From Prevotella sp. (GTDB taxonomy: Bacteria > Bacteroidota > Bacteroidia > Bacteroidales > Bacteroidaceae): a stretch of DNA of 64,000 nucleotides. The position numbers were made by a program, and so were the translations under genes. The number at the start of each line of letters is the position of its first letter. Position 1 is the first letter of the stretch. Where the stretch lies: NCBI GenBank assembly GCA_017541365.1, contig JAFXZF010000049.1:20099-84098 (forward strand). Direction: 5' to 3'. Below the pieces are notes generated by a model that saw only the letters and a program-made list of their open reading frames with translations, did not search any database and was not told the origin of the DNA. Of the stretch, positions 7,224-14,752 are shown piece by piece.

Positions 7224-9026
7224 ATGGAAGCCATTGAATTTTTAGGGTTTAACGTCTATGCCTGGATAACAATAGCAACGGTACTGGGCATGTTTACAGT
7301 GCTGCTGTTTACCAAGTGGCGCAGCGACATGGTATTTCTCGGAGCCATCGGAGTGCTCTACGTCACTGGTGTGCTCGATGCCAAGGATGCCTTCTCGGGG
7401 TTCAGTAGTACGTCGGTGGTTACGGTCGGCGTGCTGTTTGTGGTTGTAGCGGGACTGACACACACGGGGGTGTTGCAATGGATAGTGAAGCATCTGTTAG
7501 GCACACCTGATAGCTATTCTAAGGCGGTGACACGATTGATGCTGCCTGTTGCCGCGCTCAGTTCATTTCTCAGCAATACCACGGTGGTGACGCTCTTTGT
7601 GGGCATTGTAAAGATATGGGCTAAGAAGCTCGGAGTGGCACCCTCAAAACTGCTCATCCCCCTGAGCTACGCCTCAGGCATGGGTGGTGTGTGTACGCTC
7701 ATAGGCACACCGCCAAACCTTATCATCGGCGGACTATATGAAGAGAAGACGGGCGAGGCAATGAACATACTGACCACCACCATCCCTGGACTGTTCTGTC
7801 TGACAGTGGGTGTGCTGTCGGTTATCGCCATGCGCCGTCTGCTGCCTGACCGCAAGGCTCCTGAGAGCGCCTTTGAATCTACTGGCGACTACACCGTGGG
7901 ACTGCAGGTGCCGTCAGACAATCCTTATATCGGCGAGACGCTGAGCGAGGCCGGACTGTTTGATGTCAGCGGAGGCAGTTTGATAAAGATGTCTCACTTC
8001 GACAATATCCTCGTGCCCATCACCGAGGATGAGCCCATCATGGGTGGCGACCATCTGGTGTATGCCGGACAGATAGACGAGATAATAGAAATGGCTAAGC
8101 ACCACCAGTTGGTGAGTGACTACGGACAAGTCTTCTCCATCAATCAGGTTGACAGAGACCGCCCACTGCATACGGCGTACGTCAGCTATGGCAGCCGACT
8201 GATAGGAAAGACCATCAGCGATGTTTCGCTGGAGAAAGAAAATAATGTGGTACTGGCAGCCGTGGCACGTCGTGGCGAACGCATCGACGAGGCACCGCGT
8301 AAGGTGGTGCTGCAAGCTGGCGACACGCTGTTGTTGGTATGTCCCAAGGGCTTCAATCCCTACAATTCTCCCCTGACAAAAGATGTTCATTTCTTTGACT
8401 CCGACGATGTGCCAAACATAGGACGTGGCACCATCGTTTCCACCATCATCATGATAGCCATGGTGGCACTCTCCGCCTTCGGCATCATGCCATTGCTGCA
8501 GTGTGCCTTCCTCGCAGCCGCTGCCATGCTGATATGTCGCTGTTGCAATATGGATCAAGCCATGCGTGCCATCAATTGGGAGATACTCATGGTATTCGCA
8601 GGCAGTGCCGTCCTGGGTTTGGCTATACAGAAGACGGGCATCGCAGAATGGCTTGCCAATGGCATACTCGATGTCTGTGGCACAAATCCGTTGGTGGTGA
8701 TGACTGCCGTATGCCTCGTAGGCACCTTTATCACTGAGTTTATCTCCAACACCGCCGCAGGTGCCATGTTCTTCCCCATCATGTATGATGCTGCCGAGAA
8801 ACTGGGCTATGAGCCCTTCCCCTTCCTCGTAGCCCTGATGGTGAGTGTGAGCAGCAGTTTCGCCACACCTATCGGTTCGCCCACCCACATGCTGGTATAT
8901 GGTCCTGGTGGCTACCGCTTCAGCGACTTCATGCGCATCGGTCTGCTGATGAACATCATCATCCTTGCAGCAAACATCTTCATTGTGAATATAGTATATC
9001 CCTTAACTCCATTGATAGGTAAATAA
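7224..9026 (+). CDS. SLC13/DASS-type anion transporter with two TrkA-C domains
   Basis: A 600-residue inner-membrane protein. Membrane helices fill residues 12-195 and 400-600 and flank two cytoplasmic TrkA-C (RCK-C) domains at about 210-300 and 310-385. The transporter halves carry SNTT (117-120) with GTPPN (161-165), and SNTAAGAMFF with ATPIGSPTHML in the second half, as in the SLC13/citrate-sulfate family. The ligand is unknown; relatives move sulfate, dicarboxylates or similar anions. The RCK-C insertion suggests control by a cytoplasmic ligand. It is alone after its promoter, and the next gene has its own promoter. Confidence 0.88.
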   Translation: MEAIEFLGFNVYAWITIATVLGMFTVLLFTKWRSDMVFLGAIGVLYVTGVLDAKDAFSGFSSTSVVTVGVLFVVVAGLTHTGVLQWIVKHLLGTPDSYSKAVTRLMLPVAALSSFLSNTTVVTLFVGIVKIWAKKLGVAPSKLLIPLSYASGMGGVCTLIGTPPNLIIGGLYEEKTGEAMNILTTTIPGLFCLTVGVLSVIAMRRLLPDRKAPESAFESTGDYTVGLQVPSDNPYIGETLSEAGLFDVSGGSLIKMSHFDNILVPITEDEPIMGGDHLVYAGQIDEIIEMAKHHQLVSDYGQVFSINQVDRDRPLHTAYVSYGSRLIGKTISDVSLEKENNVVLAAVARRGERIDEAPRKVVLQAGDTLLLVCPKGFNPYNSPLTKDVHFFDSDDVPNIGRGTIVSTIIMIAMVALSAFGIMPLLQCAFLAAAAMLICRCCNMDQAMRAINWEILMVFAGSAVLGLAIQKTGIAEWLANGILDVCGTNPLVVMTAVCLVGTFITEFISNTAAGAMFFPIMYDAAEKLGYEPFPFLVALMVSVSSSFATPIGSPTHMLVYGPGGYRFSDFMRIGLLMNIIILAANIFIVNIVYPLTPLIGK

Positions 9027-9073
9027 CCCATGCAAAAATACATATTTTTATTGAGGGAACGAAAAAAAAATTG

Positions 9074-9081
9074 TAACTTTG
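9074..9081 (+). promoter_or_regulatory. Promoter -7 box of the amidohydrolase gene
   Basis: TAACTTTG ends only 10 bp before the ATG at 9092, so the transcript would have almost no 5' leader. The upstream -33 box is weak (an AT-rich TTTTTATTG in the right area). Confidence 0.55.
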
Positions 9082-9091
9082 CAAAGAAAAC

Positions 9092-10402
9092 ATGAAGACG
9101 AGACTTTATAACGCGAAAATACTCTCTATGCGAGAGGGCGAGGAAATCTTCGATGGCGAGATAGTCATCGAGGAGGGAAGGATTGTAAGACTCACCCCCG
9201 CCCCCTCTCTGGACACTTCGTTAGAGAGGGGAGAAAAATCCTCATGCGATGATGATTTTGAAGAGTTGGACTGCAAGGGCAACTTGCTGATGCCGGGCTT
9301 CAAGAATGCTCATGCGCACAGCGGAATGAGCGGCATGAGGAGTCTGGCGGATGACAAACCGCTGGACAAATGGCTGAACGAGGACATTTTTCCCGTGGAG
9401 GCGAAGCTGACGGGCGAGGACGTGTACTGGATGAGTCAGCTGTCAGTATTGGAGTACCTGACGAGCGGCATAACAGCGTGTTTTGACATGTACCTGGAAC
9501 AGGAATGGGTGGCACGGGCGATGGACGACATGGGCTTCCGATGCGTGCAGACGGGAGGGGTGAACGACTTCTCGAAGGACGTGCGATGGATAGACTATAT
9601 GTATAACAAATACAACGTGCCTGGCTCGCTGCAGTCATACCAACTGGGCTTCCATGCAGAATATACCACGAACATGGACAACCTCAGGCTGATAGCCGAC
9701 GTGGTGAGGAAGAACAGGGCTCCGCTGTGGGTGCACGCCTGCGAGACGGAGGCAGAGGTGAAAGGCTGCGTGGAGCGATACGGCATGACACCCGTGAGGT
9801 TTCTCGACTCGCTGGGCATGTTCGACTACGGCGGCGGCATATACCACGGGGTGTGGATGAGCGAGGATGATTATGAGGTGATGCAGAAGAGGGGACTGTA
9901 CGTGGTGACCAACCCGGGCAGCAACACGAAACTGGCTTCGGGCATAGCGCCGATAAGCGAATACCTGAGGAGGGGCATCACGGTGGCGATAGGTACTGAC
10001 GGTCCTGCATCGAACAACTGTCTGGACATGTTTCGCGAAATGTTCCTCGTGGCAGGGCTTGCCAAACTGCGCGAGAGGGATGCGGCGGCGATTGACGCGC
10101 GCGAGGTGCTGAGGATGGCAACGGTGAACGGTGCGAAGGCGATGGGGCTGGACGACTGTGACGTGCTGGCACCCGGCAAGAGGGCTGACATAATAATGAT
10201 AGACCTCAACCAGCCTAACATGCAGCCTATCAACAACATAGAGAAGAATCTGGTATATTCGGGTTCGAAGCAGAACGTGAAGATGACGATGGTGAACGGC
10301 AAGATTCTCTACATGGATGGGAAGTTCAATGCCAATGTGGAGGAGATATATAAGAACGTTCAAAAGGTCAAAAGTTCAAGGGTTCAATGTACAACATCTT
10401 AG
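9092..10402 (+). CDS. Amidohydrolase of the MTA/SAH deaminase (MtaD) group
   Basis: A 436-residue metal-dependent deaminase that resembles 5-methylthioadenosine/S-adenosylhomocysteine deaminases. Metal ligands are visible: H74 and H76 (NAHAH), H188 (GFHAE), H215 (WVHACETEAE) and D303 (AIGTDGPASNN). The segment LADDKPLDKWL after the first histidines is typical of the MTA/SAH deaminase group. Residues about 37-56 are an extra loop coded by a palindromic repeat (9202-9232). The last dozen residues are coded by a simple repeat that runs over the start of the next gene, with a 16-bp overlap. The exact substrate cannot be fixed from sequence; other aminohydrolases of this superfamily are possible. 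Confidence 0.82.
   Translation: MKTRLYNAKILSMREGEEIFDGEIVIEEGRIVRLTPAPSLDTSLERGEKSSCDDDFEELDCKGNLLMPGFKNAHAHSGMSGMRSLADDKPLDKWLNEDIFPVEAKLTGEDVYWMSQLSVLEYLTSGITACFDMYLEQEWVARAMDDMGFRCVQTGGVNDFSKDVRWIDYMYNKYNVPGSLQSYQLGFHAEYTTNMDNLRLIADVVRKNRAPLWVHACETEAEVKGCVERYGMTPVRFLDSLGMFDYGGGIYHGVWMSEDDYEVMQKRGLYVVTNPGSNTKLASGIAPISEYLRRGITVAIGTDGPASNNCLDMFREMFLVAGLAKLRERDAAAIDAREVLRMATVNGAKAMGLDDCDVLAPGKRADIIMIDLNQPNMQPINNIEKNLVYSGSKQNVKMTMVNGKILYMDGKFNANVEEIYKNVQKVKSSRVQCTTS
9199..9232. repeat. Palindromic repeat inserted in frame in the amidohydrolase gene
   Basis: Arms CCCCTCTCT (9202-9210) and AGAGAGGGG (9224-9232) enclose a 13-bp loop. It codes an extra surface loop (about residues 37-48) upstream of the first metal ligands. 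Similar C-rich/G-rich palindromes occur in pepT and dnaX. Confidence 0.75.
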
Positions 10403-11394
10403 CAAAAGCAGCCAACTGGCTGAGCACATACACATCATACTTCATCATCGCCGTGGCGGTGGTGACTTACTTCGTGCCTGACCTCTTCACATGGGTGCAC
10501 GGCACTACGCAGTCGGCGGTGCTGGGATTCATAATGCTCACCATGGGACTGACGCTGACCATGCAGGACATGAGGGTACTGGCAGCGCGTCCGTGGGACA
10601 TCCTCATTGGCACCTGCGCACAGTACTCACTCATGCCACTGATAGCATGGACGCTGACGATAGGCGTGGGCTATTTGGGCATCACCATTCCAAAGCCCGT
10701 GATAGTGGGCATAATACTGGTGGGATGCTGCCCAGGAGGGGTGTCGAGCAACATCATGTCATACCTGTGCCGAGGTGACGTGGCATTCTCCGTGGGCATG
10801 ACGACAGCCTCTACCCTACTCGCCCCCGTGGTGACACCCCTTCTGGTGTTGTGGTTGGCTGGCGAACAGGTGGAGGTGGATGCCGTGGGGATGTTCATCA
10901 ACATACTGATAGTGACGCTGATACCAGTGACGGCGGGTTTCTTTGCCAACCTCTTCTGGGGCAGGAACGAAGGCTTCAAGAGGGCGCAGGCGGTGATGCC
11001 TGCCTTCTCAGTGCTGGGACTTGCCTGCATAGTGGGCGGAGTGATATCGGCAGTGCACGACAAACTGATGACTGAGGGCATAATGTTCTTCCTGCTCGTC
11101 TTTGCCGTGGTGCTGTGCCACAACAGCCTGGGATACCTCACTGGCTACTCGGTGGGAAAGCTGTTCAACTTCTCGAAGGCGAAGAACAGAACCATCTCCA
11201 TCGAGGTGGGAATGCAGAATGCAGGACTTGCCACCGTGCTCGCCTCCACATTCTTCGCCGTCAGCTGTCCGCTCGCCGTGATACCATGCGCCGTAAGCTG
11301 TGCCTGGCACTCCATATCTGGCACGATACTGGCGACGTGGTTCAGGGGGAGGGACGAGGCAGTTCACAATTCACAGTGCACAGTGCACAGTTGA
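10387..11394 (+). CDS. Bile acid:sodium symporter family (BASS) transporter
   Basis: A 335-residue membrane protein with about nine or ten helices over residues 18-325. It shows the BASS marks FIMLTMGLTLTMQDM near residue 47 and GCCPGGVSSNIMSYLCRGD near 115. BASS members import organic anions, such as pyruvate or pantoate, with sodium; the substrate here is unknown. Its ATG lies within the 3' end of the amidohydrolase gene (16-bp overlap), so the two are co-transcribed and may share a metabolite. The last eleven residues (AVHNSQCTVHS) are coded by a CACAGTGCACAGT-type simple repeat and look acquired. Confidence 0.88.
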   Translation: MYNILAKAANWLSTYTSYFIIAVAVVTYFVPDLFTWVHGTTQSAVLGFIMLTMGLTLTMQDMRVLAARPWDILIGTCAQYSLMPLIAWTLTIGVGYLGITIPKPVIVGIILVGCCPGGVSSNIMSYLCRGDVAFSVGMTTASTLLAPVVTPLLVLWLAGEQVEVDAVGMFINILIVTLIPVTAGFFANLFWGRNEGFKRAQAVMPAFSVLGLACIVGGVISAVHDKLMTEGIMFFLLVFAVVLCHNSLGYLTGYSVGKLFNFSKAKNRTISIEVGMQNAGLATVLASTFFAVSCPLAVIPCAVSCAWHSISGTILATWFRGRDEAVHNSQCTVHS

Positions 11395-11443
11395 GGCTCT
11401 CAAGTATCGTCTTCTAACTCCTTTTAACTCCTAATAAAGAAAT

Positions 11444-13270
11444 ATGGACTACATTGTTTCAGCCAGAAAATACCGTCCGATGACGTTCGACAGTGTGGTG
11501 GGGCAGTCAGCCCTGACGACCACGCTGAAGAATGCCGTGCAGAGCGGCAAACTGGCACACGCATATCTATTTTGCGGACCGAGGGGCGTGGGCAAGACCA
11601 CCTGCGCCAGGATATTCGCAAAGGTTATCAATTGTACATCACCCACCCCATCGGGCGATGCCTGTGGAGAGTGCGAGAGCTGCAAGGCTTTCGACGAGGG
11701 CAGGTCACTAAACATCTTTGAGCTCGATGCTGCATCAAACAACGGCGTGGAGCACATCAAGCAACTGATGGAGCAGACACGCATACCGCCGCAGACGGGC
11801 AAGTACAAGGTGTTTATCATCGACGAGGTGCACATGCTCTCTACGCAGGCCTTCAACGCTTTCCTGAAGACGTTGGAGGAACCGCCACAGCACGTAATCT
11901 TCATACTCGCCACGACGGAGAAGCACAAGATACTGCCCACCATCATATCACGTTGTCAGATATACGACTTCGAGCGCATGACGGTGCAGAACATCATCAA
12001 CCACCTCAAGGGAGTGGCGGAGAAAGAGGGCTACACCTACGAGGACGAAGCACTGAACGTGATAGCCGAGAAGGCTGACGGTGGCATGCGCGATGCCCTC
12101 TCCATATTTGACCAGGCAGCAAGTTTCTGCCAGGGGAACATAACCTACGAGAAGGTGCTGGAAGACCTCAACGTGCTCGATGCGGAGAACTACTTCAAGA
12201 TTATAGACCTGGCACTGGAGAACAAGGTGAGCGACATCATGGTGATTGTCAACACGCTGCTGGCAAAGGGATTTGATGCTGGAAAGATGGTCAACGGACT
12301 CGCCTCACACGTGAGAAACGTGCTGATGGCTACCGACCCACAGACGACACAGCTGATAGAGGCAAGCGACAGCACACGACAGAAGTATGCCGAACAGGCT
12401 AAGAGGTGCAAACCGAAGTTTCTGTACCAGGCGCTGAAGATACTCAACCAGTGTGACCTGGGATACCGCCAGAGCAGCAACAAACGACTGCTCGTGGAAC
12501 TGACGCTGATACAGGTGGCGCAGATAACACAACCCGACGACAGCGAGGCCTCGGGGCAATGGCCCTGTAAGAGACTAAAATCCCTGTTTAAGAAACTGCT
12601 TGGTGAGTCTCAACCTAATAAAATTGCATCACAGGTGGCAAAGGTTGAAGACGGTCATCAGGCTTCTGACGTTAACGTTAACGATAACATTAACGATAAC
12701 CTTAACCATAACGATAACCTTAACCTTAACGATAACCTTAACCTTAACGGGAACCTTAATTTTCCCTCAAGGGGGGCAGAGGGCTCTCGCACTCAACTGA
12801 AACTATCAGGCATAGGTGCTTCCTTTCGCAGCATGATGCAGAAGGACAAGGCGCCGAAGGCGACAGAGGATCTGTCACTCGGCGAGGCAGAGGGAGAGAG
12901 TGCCTCATTTACTGATGACGACCTGAGGAGAGAGTGGTTATCTATGTGCAACAGAATGATGGCAAACCGTGACCTCAACGCCCTGGCAAAACGTATGATG
13001 AACATACACCTGAAGGTCACCACACTGCCACAGGTGGAAGCCATAGTGGAGAATACGCTGCTGATGACTGACGTGGAGCGCATCATGCCACGCATAAGGG
13101 TAACGCTGGCACAGAGACTTCATAACGGAAAACTGGATATCACTATGCGTTTGGCAGAGAAACACGAAATGGCCAAACGACTCACACCACACGAATTTCT
13201 GGACAAACTCGTCGAGACGTATCCTTCATTTGCATCATTTAAGGAAGAACTGAAACTGGAGGTGGAATAA
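11444..13270 (+). CDS. dnaX: DNA polymerase III subunits gamma and tau
   Basis: The clamp-loader ATPase and replisome organiser, 608 residues. The AAA+ module is clear: Walker A GPRGVGKT (45-52), zinc-binding cysteines C64, C74, C77 and C80, Walker B with DEVHML (from 128), and the ISRCQIYDF sensor region. Domain III ends near residue 370. The linker carries a striking alternating asparagine tract (residues 409-441) coded by the hexamer repeat, then a stretch coded by a C/G-rich repeat. A tau-like C-terminal domain (about 485-608) follows. I see no slippery site of the E. coli A-AAA-AAG type or a long A run, so a short gamma form is not evident. The start follows a TTAACTCCT-type repeat. Confidence 0.93.
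   Translation: MDYIVSARKYRPMTFDSVVGQSALTTTLKNAVQSGKLAHAYLFCGPRGVGKTTCARIFAKVINCTSPTPSGDACGECESCKAFDEGRSLNIFELDAASNNGVEHIKQLMEQTRIPPQTGKYKVFIIDEVHMLSTQAFNAFLKTLEEPPQHVIFILATTEKHKILPTIISRCQIYDFERMTVQNIINHLKGVAEKEGYTYEDEALNVIAEKADGGMRDALSIFDQAASFCQGNITYEKVLEDLNVLDAENYFKIIDLALENKVSDIMVIVNTLLAKGFDAGKMVNGLASHVRNVLMATDPQTTQLIEASDSTRQKYAEQAKRCKPKFLYQALKILNQCDLGYRQSSNKRLLVELTLIQVAQITQPDDSEASGQWPCKRLKSLFKKLLGESQPNKIASQVAKVEDGHQASDVNVNDNINDNLNHNDNLNLNDNLNLNGNLNFPSRGAEGSRTQLKLSGIGASFRSMMQKDKAPKATEDLSLGEAEGESASFTDDDLRREWLSMCNRMMANRDLNALAKRMMNIHLKVTTLPQVEAIVENTLLMTDVERIMPRIRVTLAQRLHNGKLDITMRLAEKHEMAKRLTPHEFLDKLVETYPSFASFKEELKLEVE
12668..12766 (+). repeat. Hexamer repeat array inside dnaX, coding alternating Asn
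   Basis: Two exact copies of ATAACCTTAACCTTAACG (12714-12731 and 12732-12749) sit within about 90 bp of related hexamers. The frame makes every second residue from 411 to 439 an asparagine (15 in all), alternating with D, V, I, L, H or G. The unit is a multiple of three, so changes in copy number keep the reading frame. Confidence 0.95.
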
Positions 13271-13304
13271 ATAACGCTAACGATAACGTTAACATTAACG
13301 GGAA
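13268..13304 (+). repeat. Hexamer-repeat remnant right after dnaX
   Basis: Starting at the dnaX stop codon, AATAACGCTAACGATAACG continues with TTAACATTAACGGGAAC. It shares the AACGGGAAC end with the copies at 6822-6851 and inside dnaX, and lies in the short convergent spacer to the response-regulator gene. Confidence 0.85.
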
Positions 13305-13305
13305 C

Positions 13306-13716
13306 TTATCCAAAGAGTTTGTTAAGTTGCTCGATAACGCTGTTTTGTAGACGCTCCATAATTATGGGTTTGGTGATGTAGTCCTCTGCACCCATGGCGA
13401 TGCCCTTTGCTACATCATCGTTGGAGTTGAGAGCCGACAGGATAATAACAGGAATAGACTTTGTCGCCTCATCGGCACGCAGGCGGCGAAGTACCTCAAA
13501 ACCATTCATACGAGGCATCATAAGGTCAAGAAGCACGAGGTCGGGCTTCTGGCGAGCTATCTTCTCCATCGCTACCACACCATCCTCTGCCTCGTCGGTA
13601 GTAAGACCGAGGGGCTGCAACATCTTTTTTACCAACAGTACGTTGAGAGGGATGTCGTCAACAACGAGAATCTTAACCTTACCAGGGTCGATGTTAGGAT
13701 TGAGGGAGAGTTTCAT
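13306..13716 (-). CDS. Stand-alone response regulator receiver protein
   Basis: A 136-residue protein made of one receiver domain. The acidic pair D20/D21, phospho-acceptor D64 (LLDLMMP), S94 and K116 (YITKP) are all present. There is no DNA-binding output domain, so it would act through protein partners, as CheY- or Spo0F-like proteins do. No histidine kinase gene lies in the window. It converges on dnaX and lies 14 bp after gpsA on the same strand, so it is probably the last gene of that transcript. Confidence 0.9.
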   Translation of the reverse strand: MKLSLNPNIDPGKVKILVVDDIPLNVLLVKKMLQPLGLTTDEAEDGVVAMEKIARQKPDLVLLDLMMPRMNGFEVLRRLRADEATKSIPVIILSALNSNDDVAKGIAMGAEDYITKPIIMERLQNSVIEQLNKLFG

Positions 13717-13730
13717 AATATATAGGTGAG

Positions 13731-14738
13731 TTACCTGAAAGAGTCAGTCAACAATTTTATCTCTACCTGTGGCGAGATACGTTCGTAGAGGATGTTATAT
13801 ACAGCATCAAGGATAGGCATATTGACATGCATGTGCTTATTTATCTCCTTCATACACTTGGTGCCAAAATATCCTTCAGCTATCATCTCCATCTCTATCT
13901 GTGCCGACTTGACGGAGTAGCCCTTGCCTATCATGGTGCCAAAGGTGCGGTTGCGCGAGAAATTGGAGTAGCCTGTCACGAGGAGGTCACCCATGTATGC
14001 CGAGTCCTCCATACGGCGCTCTATAGGATGTATGCTTTGCAGGAAACGTGACATCTCCTGCAGGGCATTGGATATGAGTACCGCCTGGAAGTTGTCACCA
14101 TACTTCAATCCCGAACAGATGCCTGATGCTATGGAATACACATTTTTGAGCACAGAGGCATACTCTATGCCGATGACGTCATCAGACACCTTGGTCTTGA
14201 CATACCGATTGGCGAGAACATCGGCAAAGGCCTGAGCCTTGTCGAGGTCGGAACATCCTACGGTAAGGTACGTGAGGCGCTCCAGAGCTACCTCCTCAGC
14301 GTGAGACGGTCCACCGATACAGGCAAGATTGTCGGTAGGCACATCGAGCACCTCATGGAAATACTCTGAGCAACAGAGGTTCTCATCGGGCACGATACCC
14401 TTGATGGCGGTAACGACAAACTTGTCACGAAGTCTCACCTTGAGTTTCTTCAGGTGATTCTTCATATATGGTGATGGGGTGACAAATACGAGGGTGTCGT
14501 ACTCTGTGGCAATTTTGTTGATGTCGGAGGTAAACTCTATCTCGTCGAGATTGAAATGTACTCCGGTAAGGTAAGCAGGATTGTGCCCCATGCGCTTGAA
14601 ATCCTCTATGCGGTCATCCCTACGCATGTACCACCCTATATGATGAGTGCTGTCCAAGACAATCTTGGCAATAGCCGTCGCCCAGCTACCACCTCCGATT
14701 ACTGCTATTTTACCACAGTCGAACACCTTTGTTTTCAA
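13731..14738 (-). CDS. gpsA: Glycerol-3-phosphate dehydrogenase [NAD(P)+]
   Basis: Reduces dihydroxyacetone phosphate to sn-glycerol-3-phosphate for phospholipid synthesis. The 335-residue length is typical. It has the Rossmann motif IAVIGGGSWATAIAK (from residue 12), FVVTAIKG, and the catalytic-lysine region YASVLKNVYSIASG. It lies 14 bp downstream of lysS, with an AATTGACAATTGACAATT repeat in between, and just before the response regulator. Confidence 0.93.
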   Translation of the reverse strand: MKTKVFDCGKIAVIGGGSWATAIAKIVLDSTHHIGWYMRRDDRIEDFKRMGHNPAYLTGVHFNLDEIEFTSDINKIATEYDTLVFVTPSPYMKNHLKKLKVRLRDKFVVTAIKGIVPDENLCCSEYFHEVLDVPTDNLACIGGPSHAEEVALERLTYLTVGCSDLDKAQAFADVLANRYVKTKVSDDVIGIEYASVLKNVYSIASGICSGLKYGDNFQAVLISNALQEMSRFLQSIHPIERRMEDSAYMGDLLVTGYSNFSRNRTFGTMIGKGYSVKSAQIEMEMIAEGYFGTKCMKEINKHMHVNMPILDAVYNILYERISPQVEIKLLTDSFR

Positions 14739-14752
14739 TTGACAATTGACAA

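Noticed and set aside
6722..7234. Small minus-strand open frames before the SLC13-type gene
   Set aside because: They overlap one another, cross the hexamer-repeat remnant and the promoter, and are low-complexity.
7914..8888. A 324-codon open frame antisense to the SLC13-type gene
   Set aside because: It is His/Gly/Tyr-rich and looks like a shadow of the coding strand, which has clear family motifs.
9635..10363. A 242-codon open frame antisense to the amidohydrolase gene
   Set aside because: Shadow of the real gene, rich in His, Val and Arg, with no domain.
12540..12680. Programmed frameshift in dnaX making a short gamma subunit
   Set aside because: I found no A-AAA-AAG slippery heptamer and no long A run in the linker, so there is no direct support.
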